This document shows positions 40,998-50,499 of a DNA stretch of 64,000 bases, one piece after another. This DNA is from Bacteroidales bacterium UBA1189. Its GTDB lineage: Bacteria; Bacteroidota; Bacteroidia; Bacteroidales; Bacteroidaceae. The DNA lies in NCBI GenBank assembly GCA_002309805.1, contig DBYJ01000061.1, positions 75,127 through 139,126 on the forward strand. Direction: 5' to 3'. Below the pieces are notes generated by a model. It worked only from the letters and a program-made list of their open reading frames with translations, did not search any database and was not told the origin of the DNA. A program made the translations under genes and the position numbers. Position 1 is the first letter of the stretch; each line of letters starts with the position of its first letter.

Positions 40998-41065
40998 CGA
41001 AAATGTACAATGATTACCACTTGTGGTAGTCCAAGTTATTCGTCATTGTCAACGTGTGTGTGTTT

Positions 41066-41338
41066 ATGAAAAAAAGGAAAAGATTTTTCATACTTCTTCT
41101 GATTTTTTGTCTAGCTAGTATTTGTCTAGGCAATACCATTATTAATCCCAAAGTCTCTTGCTTTATAGACGGGAAAAGGGTGGAATTTGGGAGTTCAGAG
41201 ATGGTAGAGTACTTAACGGCCAGAGAGTACAGAATGCTTTTTGCATCAAAAGGTCCACGAGATGCCATAATGCGTTTCGGTGAAAGATACAGGAATGAGA
41301 TTATTGGCATTGAAACAATCGATAAAAGTCAACCATGA
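41066..41338 (+). CDS. Small exported protein, unknown
   Basis: 90 aa. It begins with a signal peptide (MKKRKRFFILLLIFCLASICLG) and then a short mature part (IINPKVSCFIDGKRVEFGSSE) that I do not recognise. The start at 41066 is preferred over an upstream in-frame ATG at 41054 because it opens the basic signal sequence. Its stop overlaps the next ATG (ATGA), so it is translationally coupled to the thioredoxin-like lipoprotein and may work with it. Confidence 0.65.
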   Translation: MKKRKRFFILLLIFCLASICLGNTIINPKVSCFIDGKRVEFGSSEMVEYLTAREYRMLFASKGPRDAIMRFGERYRNEIIGIETIDKSQP

Positions 41339-42438
41339 AAAAGGTATTATGGATGTTCGGAACGCTTGTTCTGTTAGCGTGTAATCAGCCAAGTGCCATA
41401 TGCACCATCCAAGGCGTTACTAATAAATATCACGACGGAGATACTGTTATGCTTTTCCGATTTAGGCGCGATACGATATCTTTAGATGAATACGGCAACC
41501 GAACAAGAAGTACGTCTGATACCATCTTTTGGGTGGATACAACGATTGTTATTGATGGGCAGTTTGAGTTTCGTAGCAAGGAAGATTTGGAAGATCTGGC
41601 TGTTGTCACAATGGGCAATTGGCCCGACAGCGTTTTTTCCATTGAACTTGCTTTAGAAAGAGGTGTTATCCAAGTGAATCTTGATAGCATGACGTTCTGC
41701 GGAACGCCCCTCAATGATGCATATAATGCAAATAAAAACTATATTGTTCAGAATTCCAAGGAAAAAGGCGATATGTGGGCTTCGATGGAAAGGGTTCGTT
41801 ACGTTGAACGCAACATACGAAACCCTTTTGGTCGTTCCGAATTTTACTCGTTCCGAAGTTTTTCTGCTGACTACAACGCATTTATGAATATCTTTGAAAA
41901 GATGGACGAAAAGTACCGCAAATTACCGGAAGTACAAGAAACAATGGAAGGTTTGAAAGAATTGAAGAGGATGGAGGAATTTCGATACAGGTTGCAAGGC
42001 AAGCCTATAACTGACTTTGAGCTGATTGTTCCTGATGGAAGTATTGCCCACATCTCAGACTTTATAGGGAGGTCTGACTTCCTCTTAATTGATTTCTGGG
42101 CATCGTGGTGTGAGCCCTGTATAAAGGATATCCCCTTTATACGTGGCTACTACGAGAGCACAGATCGCAAGACCTTCGATGTGCTGAGTATTTCATTGGA
42201 TGAGAATGTAGAGTTGTGGAAAAATGCCATTCTGAAGCAAGGTGTGGTTTGGAATAACCTGTGCGTGAAAGACAATGGGGAACAACTTAGAGCGGCATAT
42301 GGCTTTTATGGCATTCCTTACGCAGTACTAATTGACCGGAAGGGAATATGTGTGTATGCTGGGCTAAACTGCCAAGTTTTGGAACAGATTGTTAGTCGTC
42401 TGCAAAGAACCATCAAAAAAAGTGTTTTTTGTAGGTAG
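41335..42438 (+). CDS. TlpA/ResA-like thioredoxin-fold lipoprotein
   Basis: 367 aa lipoprotein (GTLVLLAC, Cys16) of the Bacteroidota type with an N-terminal beta-rich region (DUF4369-like, about 24-140) and a C-terminal thioredoxin domain. The redox motif is ASWCEPC, in the stretch LIDFWASWCEPCIKDIPF. It should reduce or isomerise disulfides outside the cytoplasm. The GLPGLI proteins that follow and the TonB receptor may be its clients; that is inference from the operon. Confidence 0.87.
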   Translation: MKKVLWMFGTLVLLACNQPSAICTIQGVTNKYHDGDTVMLFRFRRDTISLDEYGNRTRSTSDTIFWVDTTIVIDGQFEFRSKEDLEDLAVVTMGNWPDSVFSIELALERGVIQVNLDSMTFCGTPLNDAYNANKNYIVQNSKEKGDMWASMERVRYVERNIRNPFGRSEFYSFRSFSADYNAFMNIFEKMDEKYRKLPEVQETMEGLKELKRMEEFRYRLQGKPITDFELIVPDGSIAHISDFIGRSDFLLIDFWASWCEPCIKDIPFIRGYYESTDRKTFDVLSISLDENVELWKNAILKQGVVWNNLCVKDNGEQLRAAYGFYGIPYAVLIDRKGICVYAGLNCQVLEQIVSRLQRTIKKSVFCR

Positions 42439-42457
42439 CAATATAAAGCATGTGGTT

Positions 42458-43282
42458 ATGAAAAAACAAGCACTATTTTCTATTGTTTTGTCTTTCTTTT
42501 TCTCCTCTATCTGCTTGGCGCAGTTTCCAGGAGGAATTGCTATTGACGCAGAGCTGCATAAACCCATCGAAGTGATTGACAGCGCCGACTATCGCTTCAC
42601 TTATTCGCTCCGCTGCATCGTGGACACAGCCCACATGGATGACCCCTTGATTCAAAAACTCACATTGATAGCAGGGAAGAAGTACTCCTTCTTTTATAAT
42701 GGCGAGCGGAGAGAACTTCCGAGAACCGCCAATGCCGATGGCTGGTCTCTTGTTGCTTCGGAAGGATTGGGAGCCACTTTTATCTATAAGGACTATCAGA
42801 GGAAGATAGCTGAAGTGATGATTGCAGGTTGTGGGGTGAGTTATCATTGGGCGTACGAAGAATCCATTCCATCTCAGCGATGGGTGCTCTACGGCGAGAG
42901 CCGGACCATCAATGGTTATGAATGTCACAAAGCGACTACTTCCTATATGGGGCGCGACTACACAGCGTGGTTCACGTTAGACATACCTATCCCTGAAGGG
43001 CCGTGGAAGTTCTATGGCCTGCCCGGGTTAATCATGGAAGTAGGTGATTCGCGCAATCATTACTTGTTTACATGCATCGAAGCCGTGACATTGAAGATAA
43101 AAGAGCCTATTTGCAGATATGACTGGAGTATCCAGAAGAAGAAACGCACGGACATCGAGAACATCATAAAACGTATTCACAATGACTATAAAGATTATTT
43201 GGAAACCACGAAAGATCCAGGTACAAAGTTGCTGTTTTTCGGCCCTACTGAGATTCCATACAACCCCATTGAACTAGAATAA
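42458..43282 (+). CDS. GLPGLI family exported protein
   Basis: 274 aa. Signal peptide MKKQALFSIVLSFFFSSICLAQ; the start at 42458 is the ATG of that signal. The family-naming motif is GLPGLIMEVGD, preceded by PEGPWKFYG. Other GLPGLI landmarks such as AWFTLDIPI are present. The function of this Bacteroidota family is unknown, but it is commonly found next to TonB-dependent receptors, as here. It lies 8 nt before a paralogue. Confidence 0.9.
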   Translation: MKKQALFSIVLSFFFSSICLAQFPGGIAIDAELHKPIEVIDSADYRFTYSLRCIVDTAHMDDPLIQKLTLIAGKKYSFFYNGERRELPRTANADGWSLVASEGLGATFIYKDYQRKIAEVMIAGCGVSYHWAYEESIPSQRWVLYGESRTINGYECHKATTSYMGRDYTAWFTLDIPIPEGPWKFYGLPGLIMEVGDSRNHYLFTCIEAVTLKIKEPICRYDWSIQKKKRTDIENIIKRIHNDYKDYLETTKDPGTKLLFFGPTEIPYNPIELE

Positions 43283-43290
43283 AAAAAACT

Positions 43291-44118
43291 ATGAAACAAA
43301 TACTACCATTCATTGCCGTACTGATGTTTGCGACGAGCAGCTTTGCCCAAGGACCGCGAGGCGTTTTTCCGATACAATGCGACTTTTTAGGCGTGGACAA
43401 ATATACGGTGTTGGATGAAGCGGAATATAAGTTTTCGTATAAACTGACATGCGTAATAGATACAGTCGAAAAAAAGTCTATCGTCAACAATTTAGTTCTT
43501 CTTGTTGGGGCAGCGTATTCTAAGTTTTTCAACATCTATCCCCCTCATCCCGAAGTGAAGCCGAGCGCAACGGGCGTACATACAGACGAAAGCCGGGGAC
43601 TGGGTGCAACGGAGGTCTATAAGAATTTCAGTAATAAAAAAATGACTGTTACTACACGTATCTTTGAACCACGTGCCGACGTGTTTTTTTACGAGGAAGA
43701 CATTCCCATGCAGGTATGGACACTCACGCCAGAATTCAAGCAAATCCATGGCTACGATTGTCAGAAGGCCATGACATGGTATTTAGGCCGCAACTACGAG
43801 GCATGGTATACATCGGAAATACCCATTTCTAATGGCCCGTGGAAGCTGGGCGGCCTGCCAGGAATGATACTTGAAGTCTACGACATACAACGCCACTTCG
43901 TCTTCGAATGTGTGGGTATAGAGAAACTTAAAAAGCCAGAATCCATCGTCAAGTACGATTGGCACTACGTAGAGAAATCGCGTAAGGATTTGCAAAAGGT
44001 TATAGAAAAGTTCCACGATGATCCTTTGGCCTATTTAACAGGTGTTTTATGGGGAAGAGTCAGTACCAGCCGTGTATCTTCCAAGCCTAAGCCCTACAAT
44101 CCTCTCGAACGGGAATAG
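43291..44118 (+). CDS. GLPGLI family exported protein, second copy
   Basis: 275 aa, with signal peptide ending TSSFAQ. Its motif reads GLPGMILEVYD after SNGPWKLGG. It is a diverged paralogue of the preceding gene (both end in NPLE/NPIE). Its first ~200 bp are duplicated at 40707 in the chimeric fragment. A GTCAAC repeat (44129-44162) separates it from the TonB receptor gene. Confidence 0.9.
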   Translation: MKQILPFIAVLMFATSSFAQGPRGVFPIQCDFLGVDKYTVLDEAEYKFSYKLTCVIDTVEKKSIVNNLVLLVGAAYSKFFNIYPPHPEVKPSATGVHTDESRGLGATEVYKNFSNKKMTVTTRIFEPRADVFFYEEDIPMQVWTLTPEFKQIHGYDCQKAMTWYLGRNYEAWYTSEIPISNGPWKLGGLPGMILEVYDIQRHFVFECVGIEKLKKPESIVKYDWHYVEKSRKDLQKVIEKFHDDPLAYLTGVLWGRVSTSRVSSKPKPYNPLERE

Positions 44119-44128
44119 ATTCTTTGGG

Positions 44129-44162
44129 GTCAACAAGTCAACGAGCCAACAGGTCAACAAGT
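44129..44162. repeat. GTCAAC-family array, intergenic
   Basis: Four units GTCAACAA, GTCAACGA, GCCAACAG, GTCAACAA spaced 8 bp apart, directly between the second GLPGLI gene and the TonB receptor gene. Confidence 0.75.
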
Positions 44163-44183
44163 ATAAATTAAAGATAAAGAACG

Positions 44184-46928
44184 ATGAGAAGGAAACCCTT
44201 TTTGTCCTTTCTGGTGTTGACAATGATAATAACCGACGCTGCGGCGCAGACGAAGCTGAGCGGCACGGTGACCACCACGAAGGGAGAGGCGCTGGCGGAC
44301 GTGTCGGTAGTGCTGATGCCGAAGGGGTCGGAGAATGTCATCGGCTTTACGTTTACCGATGATGACGGGCGCTTCTCCCTGGAGACGGCAGCGGGCACGG
44401 ACAGCCTGACGCTGAAGGTGTTCGGCCTGAATGTGGAGCAGGTGAGCCGCGACATCGCCAACCGTACGCAGACAATCGATTTCATCGTAGGGGAGAAGGT
44501 GACGGAGCTGCGCGAGGTGGTGGTGAATGAGCAGAAGATGTGGGGCGGCAAGGACACCATCAACTACGCCGTCTCGGCCTTCGCCTCGGAGAAGGATCAG
44601 GTCATCGGTGACGTGCTGAAGAAGATGCCGGGCATCGACGTGAAGGAGTCGGGCGAGATAACCTATCAGGGCAAGGGCATCAACAAATTCTACATCGAAA
44701 ACCTCGACCTGCTGCAAGGGCGTTACGGCATTGCCACAAACAACATCGCCGCACGGGACGTGGCGACGGTTCAGGTGCTTGAGAACCACCAACCCGTGCG
44801 GGCGCTGGAGGACGTGCAGTTCTCCGACCGCGCTGCCATCAACCTGAAGCTGAAGCCCGAAGCCAAGGGAACGTTCTCGGTAAATGCGAGAGTGGGAGCA
44901 GGGGCAACGGAGGACGCTCAATCTAAACCCCAATCTTCAAACTCCAATCCACAGCTTTCATTCTTGCGTGATATAGAGCTAGCAGGGATGTTCTTCGGAC
45001 GGACGTACCAAAACATGACGACCCTGAAGAGCAACAATGCAGGCCACGACCTGACGCGCGAGCTGACGCAGTTTAACGCCTCGTCCATGCCCTCGGCAGA
45101 GAGCTACCTGTCGCTGCGGATGCCCACACCGCCGGGTATCGACAAGGGACGCTGGCTGCGCAACGACTCGCACGCCGCCACAGCGAACAACCTTTTTAAA
45201 TTGGGGACGTCGGCGCAGCTGAACGTGAACGTCATCGGCTACACCGACAAGGAAGACCGCGAGAGCATGGCCGAGACGTCGTACCTGCTGCCGGGCATGG
45301 GCACGCGCATCATCACCGAGCAGATGGCGTCCGTCCGACGGACAGACCTCGTGGAGGGCGAGGTGCGCTACAACCTGAACGAGAAGATGCGCTACGTGAA
45401 CAACTACCTGCGCGTGGCCGGGCAACGCCAACGCAGCGAAGGCATCATCCTGACTCCCGACCGAGTGGAGCAGGCGCTCAGCCAGCCCAGCATCAGCATC
45501 GGCGACGTGTTCCACTATATCCATCGCACGGAAAGCGGCAAGGGCTTCGAGACGCAGACGAACATCGGCTACGCCACATCACCCAGCACGCTGGAAGTGG
45601 AAAGTCAACATGTCAACAAGTCGATAAGCGACGACCTTTCCCAGCGTGTTGACTCGTTGACTTGTGGACCTGTTGACCGTTATTGCCAGCTGATGCAGAC
45701 GAGTACGCTGACGGTGAATAGCACGCTGGCCCTGCTCACGGCCTTCGCGTTAGGCAACGTCCGCCTCACCCCCAGAATCAGGATGTACTATCAAAATCAG
45801 GGGATGACGTCGGAACTGACGGGAGAACAGTTATACAGTCTTTGTTCACTAATCACCGACCCATCACTCTCCTCCAACAACAGCCGCTTCCAGCATTTCC
45901 GCGGGGTGGCGTCGGCAGATCTGTCATATCAACGAAAGCGGGTAAAGGCATCGCTGACATTACCGCTGACGTACAACTGGCTGGACTACCACGATTGTCT
46001 GCACGACGGGGAGGATAAGGCTCTGAAACGGTTCTGGCTGCAACCGTCAGCCTCAATACAGTACGAGCCAGGCACAGGCTGGACGCTCAATGCCAATGCC
46101 GGGCAGTCGTATCAGACGGGCTCGCCCTCAACGCTCTACAGCGGCTACATCTTGCGCAACTACCGCACGTTGACGCGCTACGACAGCCGCATCGCGTGCA
46201 GCTCGACGCAGTCAGCCAGCCTGAATGCCTCGTATAAGGACATCTTCAGCATGTTCTTCGCCGGAGCGGGCATACGCTATTCGCGCAGCCAGAGCGAGGT
46301 GCTCTACGGGCAGAACTTTGCCGAGGGTAGCAGCCTGATGGCCACTACAACGATGATAGAGCTGCCCACCACGTCGCAACGCGTGTCGATGACGGGCGAT
46401 GTCAGCAAGGGCTTCGATTGGAAGAAACTGTTGGTGAAGGCGGGCGTGGAGTATGCTGTGGGCACATCGCAGTATCTGCAGCAAGACGTAGTGGCAGACG
46501 TGGTTAGCAGCGGTCTCTCGGCGACGGGCGGGCTGTCCATCCAGCTGACGCGTCATCTGCTGTTCGACTGGAAGGGCGCCTTCGGCACCAGCCGCAGCCT
46601 TACGCGGGGAGGGGAAACGCTGCAGCCCATCCGCTCCTGCACCAACCACTTCGCCCTGAACCTGCCGCTGTTCGCGGGCTTCTCTGTCATGCTGTCGCAC
46701 GAACTCTACTACAATAGCGCCACCGTGGGCGACGACAAGACCTTTTCGCTCACCGACGCCGCCCTGAACTACAAGTACAAACGCACCACGTGGACGCTGA
46801 CCTGCGGAAACATCCTGAACACCCGCAACTACGTCACCGCCTATCACAACGCCATCAACACCTACTACTCTGCTTACACCATCCGTCCCGCCAATCTACT
46901 GCTGAAAGTATCGTTCAAAATGAAATAG
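44184..46928 (+). CDS. TonB-dependent receptor with carboxypeptidase-regulatory-like domain
   Basis: Outer-membrane receptor, 914 aa. A signal peptide (LTMIITDAAAQ) is followed by a CarboxypepD_reg-like Ig domain (TKLSGTVTTTKGEALADVSV), a plug (VIGDVLKKMPGIDVKESGEI, GRYGIATNNIAARDVATVQV) and a barrel ending in Phe-Lys-Met-Lys (LLKVSFKMK). It belongs to the class found beside GLPGLI genes rather than to SusC. The cargo is unknown. Residues ~473-498 (QHVNKSISDDLSQRVDSLTC) are an in-frame GTCAAC-family insertion of 75 bp. Confidence 0.88.
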   Translation: MRRKPFLSFLVLTMIITDAAAQTKLSGTVTTTKGEALADVSVVLMPKGSENVIGFTFTDDDGRFSLETAAGTDSLTLKVFGLNVEQVSRDIANRTQTIDFIVGEKVTELREVVVNEQKMWGGKDTINYAVSAFASEKDQVIGDVLKKMPGIDVKESGEITYQGKGINKFYIENLDLLQGRYGIATNNIAARDVATVQVLENHQPVRALEDVQFSDRAAINLKLKPEAKGTFSVNARVGAGATEDAQSKPQSSNSNPQLSFLRDIELAGMFFGRTYQNMTTLKSNNAGHDLTRELTQFNASSMPSAESYLSLRMPTPPGIDKGRWLRNDSHAATANNLFKLGTSAQLNVNVIGYTDKEDRESMAETSYLLPGMGTRIITEQMASVRRTDLVEGEVRYNLNEKMRYVNNYLRVAGQRQRSEGIILTPDRVEQALSQPSISIGDVFHYIHRTESGKGFETQTNIGYATSPSTLEVESQHVNKSISDDLSQRVDSLTCGPVDRYCQLMQTSTLTVNSTLALLTAFALGNVRLTPRIRMYYQNQGMTSELTGEQLYSLCSLITDPSLSSNNSRFQHFRGVASADLSYQRKRVKASLTLPLTYNWLDYHDCLHDGEDKALKRFWLQPSASIQYEPGTGWTLNANAGQSYQTGSPSTLYSGYILRNYRTLTRYDSRIACSSTQSASLNASYKDIFSMFFAGAGIRYSRSQSEVLYGQNFAEGSSLMATTTMIELPTTSQRVSMTGDVSKGFDWKKLLVKAGVEYAVGTSQYLQQDVVADVVSSGLSATGGLSIQLTRHLLFDWKGAFGTSRSLTRGGETLQPIRSCTNHFALNLPLFAGFSVMLSHELYYNSATVGDDKTFSLTDAALNYKYKRTTWTLTCGNILNTRNYVTAYHNAINTYYSAYTIRPANLLLKVSFKMK
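45604..45678. repeat. 75-bp GTCAAC-family element inside the TonB receptor gene
   Basis: Both ends carry GTCAACA-type units in inverted orientation; the core CTTTCCCAGCGTGTTGACTC matches tatD's element. It measures 25 codons, so the frame is kept. Confidence 0.8.
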
Positions 46929-47085
46929 GTGTTCTCAGCAGGGGACGTTATCTGTGAGGAAGGGCTGAATTGCTTTTGCCCAGCGCCGAAATAATATGCT
47001 TTAAAACGATACGCTTCTTTTTATTTCCCAACAAACAATAAGGACTTTTTCCCGAAAGGATGGAGGCTGTCTGACGGGGGATGGG

Positions 47086-50000
47086 TCAGATGGCTTTGAG
47101 GATGTCGAGGGCTTCGCCGACGGAGTGGACATCGGCGATGAGGAGGTTCTGGCGTCCGCCCGATTCGCGGAATTGGCATTCGTGGGAGCAGAGGGCAGGG
47201 TAGCGCAGGATGCGGTCGAAGGTGTCGCTCTGGTAATAAGGGCTCTCGGTGTCGCTGACGAAGTAGAGCACCATGCGTCCGGCCTTGAGGACAATCTTCT
47301 CGATGCCGAGTTCCTTGCCGATGCGGCGCAGGGGAACGACGTGCAGCAGTTCCTGTCCCTCCTTGGGGATGGGGCCGAAGCGATCTTCCAGACGGCTTTG
47401 GAAGGCGGCGAGCTGGTCGTCGGTCTCGAGGCTGTCGAGTTCGCGGTAGAGCAGGATGCGCTCGCTGCTGCCGGCGATGTACTCGTCGGGGAAGAGTAGC
47501 TCGAGGTCGCTGTCGAAGGCGCACTCGCCCACATAGCTCCAGTCGCCTGCTGGGGCGGAGGAGTCTGCGTTCTGCTGGGCCATGAGGTCGGAGAATTCCT
47601 CGGTGCGCAGTTCGTGGACGGCTTCGTTCAGAATCTTCTGATAGGTCTCGTAGCCGAGGTCGGCGATGAAGCCGCTCTGCTCGGCGCCCAGCAGGTTACC
47701 TGCGCCGCGGATGTCGAGGTCCTGCATGGCGATGTGGATGCCGCTGCCGAGGTCGGTGAAGTTCTCGATGGCTGTGAGGCGGCGGCGGGCTTCGTCGGTG
47801 AGGGTGCCCAAGGGGGGCGCCAACAGATAGCAGAAGGCGCGCTTGTTCGTCCGTCCTACACGCCCACGCATCTGATGCAGGTCGCTCAGACCGAACATGT
47901 GGGCCTGGTTGATGAGGATGGTGTTGGCGTTGGGGATGTCGATGCCGTTCTCCATGATGCTGGTGCAGATGAGCACGTCGTAGTCGTAGTTGATGAAGCC
48001 GAGGATGACGCGCTCGAGGCTCTCGGGATCCATCTGCCCATGGCCGATGGCGACGCGGGCGTCGGGCACGAGACGGGTGACAAGCGAGGCCAGCTCGGGC
48101 AGGTTCTGTACACGGTTGTTGATGAAGAAGGTCTGTCCTCCGCGGGCCATCTCAAAGTTGATGGCGTCGCGGATAATGTCCTCGTTGAAGGGGTGTACCT
48201 CCGTCTGGATGGGGTAGCGGTTGGGTGGAGGTGTCTGGATAATGGAGAGGTCGCGAGCGCCCATGAGCGAGAACTGCAGCGTGCGTGGAATGGGCGTAGC
48301 CGTTAGCGTCAGCGTATCGACGTTGACCTTCAGCTGCTTGAGCCGCTCTTTGACGCTGACGCCGAATTTCTGTTCTTCGTCGATGATGAGCAGGCCGAGA
48401 TCCTTGAAGCGGACGCGCTTGCCGATGAGCTTGTGGGTGCCGATGATGATGTTGATGGTGCCGTCAGCCAACTCGGAGAGGATGCGGTTGATATCGGCGG
48501 TGTTGCGGGCACGCGAGAGGTACTCCACCTTGACGGGGAAGTCGCGCAAACGATCCGTGAAGGTCTGATAGTGCTGGTAGGCGAGCACGGTGGTGGGCAC
48601 GAGGACGGCCACCTGCTTGTTGTCGGCGCAGGCCTTGAAGGCGGCGCGGATGGCCACCTCGGTCTTGCCAAACCCCACATCGCCGCAGATGAGGCGGTCC
48701 ATGGGGCGGCGGCGCTCCATGTCGGCCTTGACGTCCTGCGTGGCCTTCAGCTGGTCGGGGGTGTCCTCGTAGATGAACGAAGCTTCCAGCTCGTGCTGCA
48801 TGAACGAGTCGGGGCTGTAGGCGAAGCCCTGCTCTTTCAGACGCTTGGAATAGAGGATGATGAGGTCGCGGGCGATGTCTTTGATCTTGGTCTTCGTGCG
48901 CTGCTTCATCTTCTCCCAGGCACCTGTGCCGAGATGGCTGACACGCGGTGCCTCGCCGTCCTTGCCCTTGTACTTCGATATCTTGTGGAGGGCGTGGATG
49001 CTGACGAGCAGGACGTCCTGGCTGCCGTTCTTCCCTTCGTAGAGGAGCTTGATGGCCTCCTGCGTGGTGTCGCCGTTGGGCACGCGCACCAGTCCGGCAA
49101 AGCGTCCGATGCCGTGGTCGATGTGGACGACGTAGTCGCCCAGCTCAAACTGTGCCAGCTCCTTGAGGGCGACGGACACCTTTCCCTGGCGGGCTTTGTC
49201 GCTGCGAAGGCTGTACTTGTGGAAGCGCCCGAAAATCTGGTGGTCGGTGAAGAAGCAGGCGTGGAGCGTGTGGTCGGCAAATCCCTCGTGGAGCGTGTGG
49301 TCGATGGGGGTGAAGGGGATGTCGTCGCCGCGCTCCTCGAAGATGGTGCGCAGACGGTCGGTCTGCCCCTTGTTATCGGCTAGGATGTAAAGGCGGTAGC
49401 CCTTATGGATGTAGTCGTTGAGCGTGGAGGTGACGAAGTCGAAATTCTTATGGAAAAGCGGCTGGGGCGAGGTATCGAAGCGTATGATGGCCTCAGGAGT
49501 GCCAGTAGGTCGTGCGCCGAACTCCACACGCCGTAGTCCCGCGCACTTCCGCATGAATTCCTCCTTTGAGATGAAGTCAACAGGTCTATAGGTCAACGGG
49601 TCAACAGGCTTTGAATGGTCTGTCTCTGCTTGTACGCTTGTTGACTTGTTGACTTGTTGACTTGTTGACTTGTGAATACTATCAAGCCGTTCGCATACCC
49701 ATAGGAAATCGTGGAACAGCAGCGTGCTGCCCTCCGGCAGATAGTCAAGCAGCGATGCCTGTCCTGCGCAGCTCTGCTCGGGGGTGATGAACACCTCGTC
49801 GACGCGCTCGCGGCTCAGCTGGCTCTCTACCTCGAAGGTGCGGATGCTGTCGATGTCGTCGCCGAAGAAGTCGATGCGGTAGGGGTATTCCGACGAAAAC
49901 GAAAAGACGTCAATGATGCTGCCGCGCACGGCAAATTGACCAGGCTCGTAGACGTAGTCGGTGCGGTGGAACCCTGCTTCGCCGAGCCTTGTGGCCAGCA

Positions 50001-50499
50001 CGCCGATGTCGGTCTGCTGCCCTACGTGCAGCGACAATGTGTTCTTTTCCAGCCGTTCCTGCGATGCTACCCCTTCGGCAATGGCGTCGGGATAGGTAAT
50101 GATGAAACGAGGACCCTCTCCTCCCTCGTGGGAAGGGTAGGGGCTCAGTTTTGTCAGCACCTCAGTTCGCAGCACTTCGGCAGCATCGTCGCGCTGCCCG
50201 TACTTGATGGCACGTTTGAAGGAAGAGGGGAAGAAGAGGGACTGCTTGCCGTCGGTCAGCTGTGTGAGGTCGTGGTAGAAGTATCCCGCTTCCTCAGCAT
50301 CGTTCATCACAGCAACTATCGTTATTGACTTTAATGACTTTAAGGACTCTGATGTCAACAACCCTGCAAATAGAACGGGTGCGGCAGAGCCTGTTAAACC
50401 CTGCAGGAAAACGGTTTTCGCTCCGCTCTCCCATACCTTTAGAAATGCTTCTGTGCCCTTATGCCGGGCATAAAGCTGGGTTAGTTCGTCAATTCGCAT
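47086..50499 (-). CDS. mfd: Transcription-repair coupling factor Mfd
   Basis: Removes stalled RNA polymerase and recruits UvrA, 1137 aa. It has a UvrB-homology N-terminus, the RNA-polymerase-interacting/CarD-like domain (YVVHIDHGIGRFAGL), the helicase core (GDVGFGKTEVAIRAAF, LIIDEEQKFGV, TATPIPRTLQ) and the TRCF C-terminal part. Residues ~274-308 (STSQQVNKSTSVQAETDH) and a shorter stretch (SPYPSHEGGEG, about 50114-50142) are repeat-derived in-frame insertions. The ATG overlaps the end of the DUF5107 gene by 19 nt, so mfd is likely transcribed with the arabinose genes. Confidence 0.97.
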   Translation of the reverse strand: MRIDELTQLYARHKGTEAFLKVWESGAKTVFLQGLTGSAAPVLFAGLLTSESLKSLKSITIVAVMNDAEEAGYFYHDLTQLTDGKQSLFFPSSFKRAIKYGQRDDAAEVLRTEVLTKLSPYPSHEGGEGPRFIITYPDAIAEGVASQERLEKNTLSLHVGQQTDIGVLATRLGEAGFHRTDYVYEPGQFAVRGSIIDVFSFSSEYPYRIDFFGDDIDSIRTFEVESQLSRERVDEVFITPEQSCAGQASLLDYLPEGSTLLFHDFLWVCERLDSIHKSTSQQVNKSTSVQAETDHSKPVDPLTYRPVDFISKEEFMRKCAGLRRVEFGARPTGTPEAIIRFDTSPQPLFHKNFDFVTSTLNDYIHKGYRLYILADNKGQTDRLRTIFEERGDDIPFTPIDHTLHEGFADHTLHACFFTDHQIFGRFHKYSLRSDKARQGKVSVALKELAQFELGDYVVHIDHGIGRFAGLVRVPNGDTTQEAIKLLYEGKNGSQDVLLVSIHALHKISKYKGKDGEAPRVSHLGTGAWEKMKQRTKTKIKDIARDLIILYSKRLKEQGFAYSPDSFMQHELEASFIYEDTPDQLKATQDVKADMERRRPMDRLICGDVGFGKTEVAIRAAFKACADNKQVAVLVPTTVLAYQHYQTFTDRLRDFPVKVEYLSRARNTADINRILSELADGTINIIIGTHKLIGKRVRFKDLGLLIIDEEQKFGVSVKERLKQLKVNVDTLTLTATPIPRTLQFSLMGARDLSIIQTPPPNRYPIQTEVHPFNEDIIRDAINFEMARGGQTFFINNRVQNLPELASLVTRLVPDARVAIGHGQMDPESLERVILGFINYDYDVLICTSIMENGIDIPNANTILINQAHMFGLSDLHQMRGRVGRTNKRAFCYLLAPPLGTLTDEARRRLTAIENFTDLGSGIHIAMQDLDIRGAGNLLGAEQSGFIADLGYETYQKILNEAVHELRTEEFSDLMAQQNADSSAPAGDWSYVGECAFDSDLELLFPDEYIAGSSERILLYRELDSLETDDQLAAFQSRLEDRFGPIPKEGQELLHVVPLRRIGKELGIEKIVLKAGRMVLYFVSDTESPYYQSDTFDRILRYPALCSHECQFRESGGRQNLLIADVHSVGEALDILKAI
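49576..49676. repeat. GTCAAC-family element inside mfd
   Basis: Four exact 8-bp CTTGTTGA units (49637-49668) plus opposing GTCAACAGG/GTCAACGGG units (49576-49607). Its flank CTCTGCTTGTACGCTTGTTG closely matches the transporter gene at 54573. Confidence 0.85.
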
